Assembly: GCF_949628265.1 (NCBI RefSeq)
Contig: NC_088790.1
Coordinates: forward strand, 14,884,545 to 14,948,544
DNA from: Cloeon dipterum
Taxonomy: Eukaryota; Arthropoda; Insecta; Ephemeroptera; Baetidae
Direction of reading: 5' to 3'
DNA length: 64,000 nt
Shown here: positions 1 through 10,525 of the stretch, piece after piece
Position numbering within the stretch: position 1 is the first letter of the stretch
How the letters are laid out: each line of letters starts with the position of its first letter
Made by a program: the position numbers and the translations under genes
The notes under the pieces: generated by a model
The model's input: the letters and a program-made list of their open reading frames with translations, nothing else
What the model was told of the DNA's origin: nothing
The model's database searches: none

Positions 1-67
1 CCAGGCTTCATCCTCGTTGTCAATAAATGAGAAATTCGTCTTTATTGACAACGAGGATGAAGCCTGG
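1..67. repeat. Perfect inverted repeat, 27-bp arms
   Basis: Bases 1-27 are the exact reverse complement of bases 41-67, with a 13-base loop at 28-40. The arms begin CCAGGCTTCATCC and end CAATAAA. No flanking duplication can be judged because the repeat sits at the window edge. It lies upstream of a possible splice acceptor, so it may be intronic. It could be a foldback or MITE remnant, a structured RNA element, or a sequence-end artefact. Confidence 0.8.
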
Positions 68-184
68 TTTTAATTATATATTATATTCAACGTGAAAACA
101 ACCTCGAGTGATCACATTTTTCAAATATCTCCTTCTTTATTAAAATAAATTATATTGTTTTAAGTGAAATTTTACTTTACACAG

Positions 185-405
185 AGGCACTAGAAGCTAC
201 CTACGACCACCCACCCTCTCAGAGTAGGTCGTGTCGCAGCTCAGAGGGTCAGAGATCGTTGGCTGAAATGTGGGAGGCAGTAATGAGTGCCAGCAAAGAG
301 AAAGAAGTAGTGCAACAACCTGCTCAAGTGGAGGAAGAGCACCTCTACCAGGAAATTCCTTGCTATCACCCACAACGACTCACGCCCCATGACTCAAGGT
401 GCTGA
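185..405 (+). CDS. Possible last coding exon of an unidentified gene entering from the left
   Basis: A plausible acceptor (tttacacag) ends at base 184. From 185 an open frame of about 72 codons runs to TGA at 403-405. The product is rich in Ser, Gln and Glu, with pieces such as AEMWEAVMSASKEKEVVQQ and EEEHLYQEIP. Base composition is clearly more GC-rich than the flanking DNA, as expected for coding sequence. The rest of the gene would lie left of the window. I do not recognise the family and assign no function. A chance open frame is possible. Confidence 0.4.
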
Positions 406-1266
406 CGAGACAGAGTTTGATTTTTTTTAAATACCTCTCTTGATCTTAGAAAAACATGTGTATATAAATATGTTATTACTAATGTAAGACTGCTCATTTA
501 AATATTAAAATAAGATAGTGTAAAAATTTATCATTAAAAGGTCATGCTAGCTTTCATTTTAATTGCGCAATAATTTCAATGTTTCACGTTTACAAAAATT
601 ACAAATTTATGAAATTTATCAATTAATTAGTGGTATATTATGGTTCCTATTCGGATAAAATATATCCTTCTGACCGCCAATTATTGCTAATTCAATAAAT
701 TACGAGAATAGAAGCGAAATCTCAATCTCATTGATGTTCTTTTTCCCTTAAAAAATTCACATCACTCAGGAATTTAACAAACAATAAAAAAATGCTATGA
801 TTTAAATAAAAAGAAACAGTTGCGTCAGTAATAATTATTATTCCAGCTCAATATTTTGAATTTTTCGAAATAAATTATTGACATTAATGTCGCAATATTT
901 TTCCTACTTTCCAAGGATATGTTTGAGTAAATACGGTAAAACTTATATTTAAGGAATGCTGCAATACTTGACACTGATTGCTTCCCGCCTTTTTTTGCCG
1001 CGTTTAGTAATCTGCAATGGAATCTCCTGCATCATGGACAACAAGCCAATCCAGGCACATAATCAACTTGCCAACATAACAAAGTGATACTTACTAATGT
1101 CATCTTTAAAAAATTCTTAATTTTATAATTTTATTCTACAGGAATACAACATTTTGATTCAATTTACTATTTTACAGTAATTTATTTTAAAATAGTTTTG
1201 ATAGCGGTAATAAAAACTTCAGCCATGATAAAAACCTGTTGGCAACGAAATGCAGTCTATTACGTG
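406..1266. other. AT-rich non-coding stretch
   Basis: No coding signal. It holds several AATAAA-like hexamers (for example near 783) that could end the transcript of the preceding exon, and runs up to the Hsc70 promoter. Confidence 0.6.
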
Positions 1267-1355
1267 ATTGGTAGTTGCAGGGCAGGACGCTTCTAGATTC
1301 TTCCATGCTGGAAAGGCATATATAGGGGTGTGAGTCACTTTTCCCTTTCTCACTA
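1267..1355 (+). promoter_or_regulatory. Hsc70 core promoter: inverted CCAAT, heat-shock element, TATA box, initiator
   Basis: An inverted CCAAT box (ATTGG) lies at 1267-1271. At 1290-1314 five 5-bp units read cTTCt-aGAtt-cTTCc-atgct-gGAAa, which fits alternating nTTCn/nGAAn heat-shock-factor units with one gap. A TATATA box follows at 1319-1324 and a TCACTA initiator-like site about 30 bp further at 1349. A 5' UTR exon would run from about 1350 to 1435, where AAAG|GTTAGG is a donor; the matching acceptor TTGTTGCAG ends at 1724, two bases before the ATG. Site assignment is by consensus only. Confidence 0.7.
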
Positions 1356-1726
1356 AGTTACCAACTACGAGCAAGAGCGGCAGACAGTCCCTCTAGAGCA
1401 TATTCCTCAGAATCATCTGCAATCATCCGCTAAAGGTTAGGGTTTTTCTTTATTCTCAGTTCACATTTAAGTTCATCGGATCACGGAATATCGTTATTGA
1501 ATCGTAGTTTTGAGCTGAAAGTCACATTTAATCGAAATTTTAACGTCCCGGCGAATTCGGCGTTATCACGCCATGACCGCGTTGGTACTTTTGGAATTTC
1601 AATCCGGGTTTCAGAAATATCCTTTTAAGCTATAAATACGCTAGTGATTTCACATTTCAAAATTGCTCGATCGTAATTCTATATCATATTCAAACGGTAA
1701 TCTAATCAAACGAATTTGTTGCAGCA

Positions 1727-4700
1727 ATGGCAAAGACCGGACCCGCAGTCGGTATCGATCTTGGTACCACCTACTCCTGTGTCGGAGTTTTCCAGCACGG
1801 AAAGGTGGAAATTATTGCCAATGACCAGGGAAACAGAACTACTCCTAGCTACGTGGCCTTTACAGACACCGAGCGTCTCATTGGAGATGCCGCCAAGAAC
1901 CAAGTGGCCATGAATCCTAGCAATACCATCTTTGGTAAGTTGGAAACTTCTAGACCTCGATCGTTATGCTGATGAGTCATTGCTCGTGTCAATGCTTTCA
2001 GAAGATTAATATTTATTGCATAAGAGTGCACCCAATTCAGCATTCCTTATTTGGAAACTTTCAATTCGATTCCTTTTAAGGATAATTTGATGATTTCAAA
2101 GCAAGTTAGTGGTCATGTAATTTTAATCTTAAAATGGAGAAGAAAGTACTAGCAACATAATTAACCTGATTTCACTAATAAACGGGATTAAAGTGACAGA
2201 AATATTGTACAGTGGTTTTGTTGACGAAGCCTGCATTTTCTAGTATCGAATTAGAGATATTTAAATAAGAAATGGCTGGAAATATTAAATCCAATTTAGC
2301 AGCCTCCTGCGTCCCACATTGTTATGCTTGGGAACTTAAATATCGTTACATTAACTGAAGATTAGCGTTCAGAATTAATTCAAGGCAACATTATTTCCTT
2401 ACTTTTAATAAAAAAAGTATTTATCAAATAATATTACATGTTTCGTCATTGATTAGGCAACAAACTATTTTCATGGTTTCACAAGTTTTCAGCTAAATAT
2501 TTTTTGTTGCACATTCAAAGCAGTTCAACTGGAATTAAATATAAAGTACTTGTGGTTCAGCATAATATTTATTAGCTACAAAAAAAATATCTTGAACAAC
2601 AACACTCCTCTAAAATTAAACCTAGCACTAAAATTGTGTTAATGACGGTTCAAGTTTAATTTCCAAATTCCAAATTTTCTTAATTGTTGCTAGAAGAAAA
2701 ATCCAAATTGGCTTGGGAACCGTTGAATGCAAAATAGACTACTCCTTGACGTCAATAAAGAACATTATTTGGCTGTTAAAAGAAGTCCTTAATTAAAATC
2801 AAAATATAAATTTAATTTCAGATGCCAAGCGTTTGATCGGGCGCAAATTCGAAGACGCCACAGTGCAAGCCGACATGAAGCACTGGCCGTTTGAGGTCGT
2901 CAGCGAGGACGGCAAGCCCAAGTTGCAGGTTGAGTACAAGGGAGAGACCAAGGCCTTCTTCCCTGAGGAAGTCAGCTCGATGGTGCTGACGAAGATGAAG
3001 GAGACGGCCGAGGCGTACTTGGGCAAGACTGTCAACAACGCTGTCATCACCGTGCCGGCCTACTTCAACGACAGCCAGCGTCAGGCCACTAAGGATTCTG
3101 GCACCATCGCTGGTCTGAACGTGCTCAGGATCATCAACGAGCCGACCGCGGCCGCCATCGCCTACGGCTTGGACAAGAAGGGCCAGGGCGAGAGGCATGT
3201 GCTCATCTTCGACCTGGGTGGCGGCACCTTCGACGTGTCCATCCTCACCATCGAGGACGGCATCTTCGAAGTTAAGTCCACCGCTGGAGACACTCACTTG
3301 GGTGGAGAGGACTTCGACAACCGCATGGTCAATCACTTCGTGCAGGAGTTCAAGCGCAAGTACAAGAAAGACCTGACATCCAACAAGCGTGCCTTGAGGC
3401 GTCTCAGGACTGCCTGCGAGAGGGCAAAGAGGACCCTTTCTTCCTCCACCCAGGCCTCCATCGAAATCGATTCGCTCTATGAGGGCATCGATTTCTACAC
3501 CTCCATCACCAGGGCCCGCTTTGAGGAGCTCTGCGCTGATCTCTTCAGGTTGGTATTTTATTTGTTAATGAATTTTGGATTTTTCTAGTATTCTGGAATT
3601 TAAATTAATAAATATAAATAATCAACAAATTCCAGCCAATTAAATTCACCATTAAGTTAATTGGCATTACATAAAGTGTTTTTATGCAATTAGTTCGCTT
3701 ACAATTTAACAATCTGAATTTCATAATCAGGTCTACCCTTGAGCCTGTTGAAAAGTCCCTGCGCGACGCCAAGATGGACAAGGCTCAGATCAACGACATC
3801 GTCCTTGTTGGAGGCTCCACCCGCATCCCCAAGATCCAGAAGCTGTTGCAGGACTTCTTCAACGGCAAAGAGCTTAACAAGTCAATCAACCCTGATGAGG
3901 CTGTCGCCTACGGTGCTGCCGTCCAGGCCGCCATCCTGGCTGGAGACAAGTCTGAAGCTGTCCAGGACCTCCTGCTCTTGGACGTCACTCCCCTCAGCTT
4001 GGGTATTGAAACTGCTGGCGGTGTGATGACCACTCTGATCAAGCGAAACACCACCATTCCCACCAAGCAGACCCAGACCTTCACCACTTACTCAGACAAC
4101 CAGCCTGGCGTGCTCATTCAGGTAATTATTTTGATACTGGTTTTTAGAAAAGGGCGTTTTTATGATAGGATTCGGCCTTAATTTTATCATAAAATCCCAT
4201 AAAAAAACCCCTGCTTTATGATGATTACCATATATCCGTGTTTCACCTGAATTAATGATTAGAATTATATCCTGAAGCAACAGTTAATTTTAATACAACA
4301 TTCCTTTTCCAAATGTGAACTAATTAACAAAATTTATGTTGATAGGTTTATGAAGGTGAGCGTGCCATGACCAAGGACAACAACATCCTGGGCAAATTCG
4401 AGTTGGCGGGCATCCCTCCTGCTCCCCGTGGCGTGCCCCAGATTGAGGTGACCTTTGACATCGACGCCAACGGCATCCTGAACGTGTCTGCCGTGGAGAA
4501 GTCGACCAACAAGGAGAACAAGATCACCATCACGAACGACAAGGGCCGTCTGTCTAAGGAGGAGATCGAGCGCATGGTCAACGACGCCGAAAAGTACAAG
4601 GCTGAGGACGAGAAACAGCGCAGCGTGATCGCCGCTAAGAACAGCCTTGAGTCTTACTGCTTCAACATGAAGTCGACCATGGAGGATGATAAGCTTAAGG

Positions 4701-4963
4701 ACAAGATCACCGAGGAGGATAAGAAGACCATCATGGACAAGTGCAACGAGACGATCAAGTGGATGGACACAAACCAGCTGGCCGACAAGGAGGAGTTTGA
4801 ACACAAGCAGAAGGAGCTTGAGGGCATCTGCAGCCCCATCATTACCAAACTGTACCAGAGCGGTGGCGCTCCTCCTGGCAGCATGCCCGGTGGTATGCCT
4901 GGAGCTGGTGGACCTCCCCCAAGCGGTGCCGGCGCCGGACCTACCATTGAGGAAGTCGACTAA
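1727..4963 (+). CDS. Hsc70-4: Cytosolic heat shock cognate 70 kDa chaperone
   Basis: ATP-dependent Hsp70 chaperone of cytosol and nucleus that binds unfolded peptides with J-protein and nucleotide-exchange partners. Coding exons 1727-1934, 2822-3548, 3731-4121 and 4346-4963 join in phase to 647 codons, the usual family length (about 650). The start follows directly after the 5' UTR intron acceptor. Visible hallmarks are the N-terminal phosphate loop [36 protein letters not shown] and the hydrophobic linker region near [13 protein letters not shown]. The C-terminal lid is followed by a Gly/Pro/Met-rich tail ending in EEVD, the motif that docks TPR cochaperones and marks cytosolic members. Three coding introns argue for a cognate rather than a typical intronless inducible Hsp70, although the promoter carries a heat-shock element. 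No frame breaks. Confidence 0.97.
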
Positions 4964-5090
4964 TCGTCTCGCTTTAACACAACAGCATTCCGTCAGCATT
5001 TTCCTGTTATAACACCGCACTCCGCATGGAGTAGACTGATATGTATCGGCCATTACTTTCGTCACTAAGTTGTCAAGATCCATTCCAAAT

Positions 5091-5096
5091 AATAAA
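5091..5096 (+). terminator. Poly(A) signal of Hsc70
   Basis: AATAAA about 130 bases after the Hsc70 stop codon, the first canonical hexamer downstream. Confidence 0.7.
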
Positions 5097-5546
5097 AAAG
5101 GTTGAAGTTAATGGCATATCTGCAGTATTAATGCATATTCTTACAACATTCTAAATTTGAAAATTTTTTGGGTAATGAGAAGTATTTAGGGTTTGGTTTA
5201 CTGTCCAGAACAGTCACTAATTTTTTACTGTTGCCAGGAAATTGGCTGGTAGCTCATTAACATTTCGCTGTGGCAGCGCCTTTTCCCAGTATCCCAAACA
5301 AAAGAGTTGATTTTTGATTTTTGCACACATTGTTGAGCGATTTTTCAACGCAAATTTTGCTACAATCCGAAAAGATACTATTATATGGGATTGGTCGCTG
5401 CCACATCGATTTCCAAGATATTGTGTTGTCAATTTCTAATCTTTCAACCAAGAAGTTCCATTTTTGTTAAATATGATCTAGTCTCATGCATAATTAAAGT
5501 CTTTAAAAACTTAAATTTTATTCCTATTATAATTTATCTTAAGATG

Positions 5547-6073
5547 AAATGCTCCTAATCATCCATTTCTTTCAAAATATTTTCATCTGTTGGCAAAGCA
5601 TGCACGCCTTTTCTTCTAAGCGCCTCATTAAAAAAAAAATGTTAATTTCTAAAATAACATGTTATTGCGGTTCATTCATGTTTTAAAATATTCACACCAT
5701 AATCATTATCATCAAAATATATAATGGATTAAACATGACTGATGATTTGGTACAAAAAAGCTCTTTTGCTCATGGTAATAAGAATTTTGATAAATACACG
5801 GATCGTCTGTGTATATATAATTATTTCAATTCTTATTACCATGAGCAAAAGAGCTTTTTTGTACCAAATCATCAGTCATGTTTAATCAATTATATTTTAT
5901 GATGATAATGATTATGGTGTGAATATTTTAAAACATGAATGAACCGCAATAACATGTTATTTTAGAAATTAACAATTTTCTGTTTTTTTTAATGAGGCGC
6001 TTAGAAGAAAAGGCGTGCATGCTTTGCCAACAGATGAAAATATTTTGAAAGAAATGGATGATTAGGAGCATTT
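5547..6073. repeat. Long near-perfect inverted repeat (foldback/MITE-like)
   Basis: Arm 5547-5786 (240 bp) is the reverse complement of 5828-6073 (246 bp). The arms differ only by a small A-run indel and a few substitutions. The 41-bp spacer contains TATATAATTA. Termini are AAATGCTCC...GGAGCATTT. TTAAGAT occurs just outside both ends (about 5540 and 6082), which might be a target-site duplication, though spacing on the two sides is unequal. No transposase frame lies inside. The high arm identity implies a young insertion or continuing selection or conversion; a transcript across it would form a long dsRNA hairpin. Confidence 0.85.
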
Positions 6074-6528
6074 ACTGCGTGTTAAGATCACAAATGATTG
6101 TGAGCAATCATGAGTAGCATATAATAACAAACAGAGTAGCAAATATAAATACATCTCATCAATATATATAATTATATGTATTCAAAACCTTAACTCGATG
6201 TTCGAGTGCTTCTCTCTTAAAATTTTGCAACATTAGACAATTTCTAACCACCATCAGTTTCTTACTTTTTTTTAATCATGTTCAATTTTATTGAAAGTTC
6301 TTTTAAAACAATTTGCAGGGTTTCTTTCTTGATGACCCGCTCTGCATATTGGACTTGTAAGTAAAATTTTATATTAAAACGTGCGCGTTTATTCAGAAAA
6401 CTATTGTGTGCATAAGTGCGTAATATCATGTGGTTTTCCGCGTATGAATTACTTTTAAGTTGGCAAAACTGCTATTTTCTGTCATCTGTTCTGTTCTGTT
6501 TGTTAAGGCTGTTAAGCGAACGACAAAA

Positions 6529-6555
6529 ATGTCAAAATCAATTTGTTCTGCGTAA
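6529..6555 (+). other. Short upstream ORF before the HSL start
   Basis: ATG at 6529 opens an 8-codon frame (MSKSICSA) closed by TAA at 6553-6555, 32 bases before the lipase ATG. It acts only if the transcript starts upstream and this part is not removed; TTTTTGTCGCACAG ending at 6585 could be an acceptor. Confidence 0.35.
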
Positions 6556-6587
6556 AAGAGCCGCTAGCTAATTTTTGTCGCACAGAT

Positions 6588-9500
6588 ATGGAGCTGGTCG
6601 GAGAAGAGGAAGTGATTAAGTCGTCCTTCAGCAGCGATGTGAGCGAACTGACGCACCTGTGCAGGGAAAATGCGGAAGCGCTGCGGTCAGACGAGAGCGC
6701 AGAAGGACAAAGGCTGAGCGCCGCTTTTCTCGCTATCATCGACCACATCAAGACAATACTACCGTCGCTGGACAAAATCAGGGCCGTGGCACCATTATAT
6801 GACTTCAGTCCGGAAACCCCGGGCAATGGATACCGCAGCTTCGTCAACATTGTCGAAACATTTGTGGCACACGCTCTAAAATTGGCGCGCGAAGTTGCAG
6901 CAGCCAGAAATAATTTGTTTTTCCGCAAATCCGGTTACATGAAGTAAGCAGGGAGCAAAATATCAATTAAAATTATTTTGTGATTTAATTTTTTACTTTT
7001 CAGGGAGGTGGAGGCGTGCAGTCACGTCCTTGCGTCACTGGGAACCTGCCTGGAACATCTGGTCACCTACATTGACTTGAGCGAAACTGGAAATTTATTC
7101 CCTGATGACAAGCACTCGCCTGCCGAACTGTTGGCCAAAACTACGAATATCAATCAGATTTGTTTTTATGGCAGATGTCTCGGCTTTCAGGTATATCATA
7201 CAGAGTTTAACCCGGAAAAACATTTTTCTGAAATTGTTTTTGAAACCTAAAAAATAGGACGACTGTAATTCATTACTGGAAATATTTTGAAAAATCCCTT
7301 AACCAAATTCTTAGTGTTACGTGACCTATCCAATTCAAATTCAGCATCCCATAAATATTCTTGAAAATCCAGAATCCTGAATATTTTGTAACCGGCTGAT
7401 TTTTTTGTTTTTCAATAACATTAGCTAAACCATGAAATGAAGCAATTGATTTTTAATCAAATCGTCAAATAAATTACAATAGAAACATTAATTTTCATGT
7501 CCTATACTGAGAAAAATATCAATATAGAAGAACATTTTCTCTTTCATTATTTTGATATGGAATTTGGAAATAATTACTGAAACATCTATCATCAGGTAAT
7601 TCTTGGACTTGTTCTGGTAATTTTTACAAAAAACTGCCGTTTAAAATCCCTAAAATAGTGTCCTTTCTTTATGGAATTTCAATAAATTAAAATTTTAAAT
7701 TTCCAGTTCTGCGAGAGCATGCGAAAGGCTTTGCAGTTTATTTGCATCACCATGGCATCCTACAGTGAAGCATACTACAACAGTGGAGGGCTCATCAGCA
7801 AAGCTACCAACTCTGTTTATACGGGGAGCAAATACCTGATTGACCCTGAACTGCGTGCCAGGCGCATCGTCAACATTGCCCAGTACTCTGATGTCGAGTT
7901 TTGCAAGGCTTTTTGGCAGCTTGCCGAGACAGGTTTGCATTATTTACTCTTCTTTGGAATTAATGAAATCACTATAAAAATTATTTCTAGATCTGATGCA
8001 AAAATTGCCCAGTTTGGTAACACCATCTGTGGCCATCAATCAGGAAATTTCGATTCCGCCTCAGTCATTTACAATCACAGGGATTGATGGTTCTGACGTC
8101 ATTGTGCCTGCTCCATCTTCTCACATTGGTCCAAAACCAGTTCTGGTTCGCCTCATATCCGCAAACCACAGAGAGGGCATGGTAAATATACTTAAATTAG
8201 TTATCTTCTTGAAAATTTTAACGGAGTAATTTGCAGTTTAGTTCCGTCAGAGTTGAATAATTTAAAATATCTAGATTTTGTAAGAAATTGGAAGTTTTTG
8301 ATTCATGATCAAATGTAGAAAAACTATTTAAGCTCAATTTTTATCATGAAAAGAAAAATGTCAGTTCAATTACTTTAAATTTAAAGAATTAAACATCAAA
8401 TTATAATTATAAATTTATTAGAAATCCTCCAGGCTAGCAATTTGATTTTTTTTAATTTTTTGACATTTTTTGGAGAAAAAATCCCCAACTTTTCTTACTA
8501 TTTATTTCTTATTTGAAAAACCGGCTATTGGAATAAACGGTAAAAATTTCGCCAATTTTCCATTTGTCGGACCCTGTTTCAATGTCAGCCTTGTAACTCT
8601 AGCTGGGGAAAACAACAGACTCAAACTCCCTGCCTCCGTCTCCGTACCTTTTGGTCCACTGCCACGGAGGAGGATTCGTCGCTCAGAGCTCTCGTTCACA
8701 CGAGTGCTATCTTCGAGATTGGGCCAATTGGCTGAACGTGCCGATCATCTCTGTTGACTACTCTCTAGCCCCCGACGCTCCATTCCCACGTGCTCTTGAA
8801 GAAACGCTCTACGCTTACTGCTGGGCCCGCAAAAATTGCAACATGCTCGGCTCGACTGGGCAGAAGGTCATCCTAGTCGGCGACTCTGCCGGCGCCAATC
8901 TGAATCTGGGGGTGGCGCTCAAGTGCATTGAAATGGGCCTACCCAGGCCCCACGGAATGTTCCTGGCGTATGTGCCGGTTCTAGTCGCATTCATTCCTTC
9001 CCCGGCAAGACTGCTTTGCTTCATGGATCCACTCTTGCCGTTTGGCTTCATGATGAGATGTCTCAAAGGTAACTGTCAGCTTGAATACTTGGAGATTCAA
9101 TTTAAATTCAGTCATTTTGAGTTTGTTTTATTCTTAGTTTGCAATTTTTTCGCAGCTTATGCTGGTCATTTATCGATCGACACCAAAAAGGATGAACAAA
9201 AGTCTGAAGAAAACATTGACGACCTTCCATATTTTGAAGGAGAAATTCCTGCCAAAAACTCAAAAGCTGACGAAGAAATGAAAGGACAATTAGAGGACGA
9301 AAGCCTGACTGAACTGCCTCTTCGTAGCCCATCCAAGTTTTCAGATCACGAGTCTGACTCAATGACTACCGTCTCTCTGGTGTCCCCTCCCGCCCTGCAG
9401 CCGGAAAACTCGGCCGCAGCTAGATCTCGGAAGTATGTGGCCCAGTTTTTGGACCGTTACGTGCAAAATGACAAAATCAAAGATGACGAAGAGCAAGACG

Positions 9501-10262
9501 TCCTGTTCGAGGCTCCACAGGCAGAGAACAGCGTTCCTCCGTCACCAACGCTTGTTGAGCGGTTCAGCTCCATGGCCAGCTCATTCACTGGCCACTTTTC
9601 CGTGTCTGGAAGCTCTCTCAGCCGTGAGCCGAGCCTAGAAGCAGCTTGCGGGTAAGACAGCACTTACTGAACTAAATTATTGGAGAAAACCGGGCATAAA
9701 CAATCTTAAAAAATAAAAATTACAGTAATTATTGCTCTGTCTACTCCAAATCTAAACCAGTGTTAGTAACGCGCCAACTTAAACTCCCAGCTCTCCAGCT
9801 CTGCCCTTGGACCCTTCTGAGCTGGATCAAATGTTGGACAAGGACCCTACAGAGGAGTTCAAGTTTACAGTGCCCAAAGATCCATACTTGAGCCCATATT
9901 TTGCTTCTGACAAAGTTCTGAAGCAGTTGCCTCCTATCAAGATCCTAGTAAGAGGGACATAATTTGATCTCACTCTGTTTTTAATTCAAATCTCAGTCTC
10001 TGCAGCTTGACCCTTGCTTAGATGATTGTGTAATGTTTGCCAAACGATTGAAAGCCTTAGGAAATGACGTTCAGCTTGATATTTTAAAAAATTTACCGCA
10101 TGGATTCCTGAATTTCTCTCTCGTAAGGACAATGTAACTGCTTCTTTTTAGGGATAATTTAAAATTTTTAACTCACAGATCAGCAAGGAAGCCCACGAAG
10201 GATCAAAGCTGTGTGTGGAACGCATTAAAGCTCTTCTTGGGTTCGACGAAGTTGACAATTAA
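6588..10262 (+). CDS. Hsl: Hormone-sensitive lipase
   Basis: Neutral lipase of lipid-droplet stores acting on diacylglycerol, cholesteryl esters and related esters. Nine coding exons join in phase to 762 aa: 6588-6943, 7004-7190, 7707-7932, 7991-8181, 8603-9068, 9156-9651, 9791-9947, 9997-10122 and 10179-10262. Residues 1 to about 300 form the family-specific N-terminal domain (for example [25 protein letters not shown]). The alpha/beta-hydrolase part has the oxyanion motif HGGG near residues 341-344 and nucleophile Ser415 in GDSAG. It then has Asp698 in LDPCLDD and His728 in LPHGF; the 30-residue Asp-His spacing equals that of mammalian HSL. Between them lies a Ser/Glu-rich insert (about 480-660), the position of the regulatory module in vertebrates. 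The start is the first ATG; the frame is open upstream only from a TTG. The gene is convergent with Cep131. Confidence 0.95.
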
Positions 10263-10481
10263 CCGTTATCTGAGAAACCAGTCACACCAGTAAGAATATA
10301 TTTTGTTGTGATATTATATATATACACTAATTTTTTTCTCACAACTGCATACTTAATGGATGCGAAGAATAGCTCACTCTGTCATATTTATGTTACATAG
10401 GGTTAAATGTAGAGACTTAGCATATCTATTCACACCACCAAAGATTTTCAAATATCTTAATTTATAATTTATTCAAATAGC

Positions 10482-10487
10482 AATAAA
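10482..10487 (+). terminator. Poly(A) signal, probably HSL
   Basis: AATAAA 220 bases after the HSL stop, only about 40 bases from the Cep131 stop on the other strand, so the two 3' ends lie very close. Confidence 0.5.
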
Positions 10488-10525
10488 AATTATTTACCAA
10501 ATGAAGAAGTATTTTTACAAAAATT

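Noticed and set aside
4334-5083. 249-codon open frame on the minus strand across the last Hsc70 exon (also 2818-3336, minus)
   Set aside because: Antisense shadows of the GC-rich, codon-biased Hsc70 exons; no independent homology or splice context.
5217-5451. Two overlapping minus-strand frames downstream of Hsc70 that first suggested a transposase remnant
   Set aside because: No catalytic residues or recognisable motif, and the two frames compete over the same bases.
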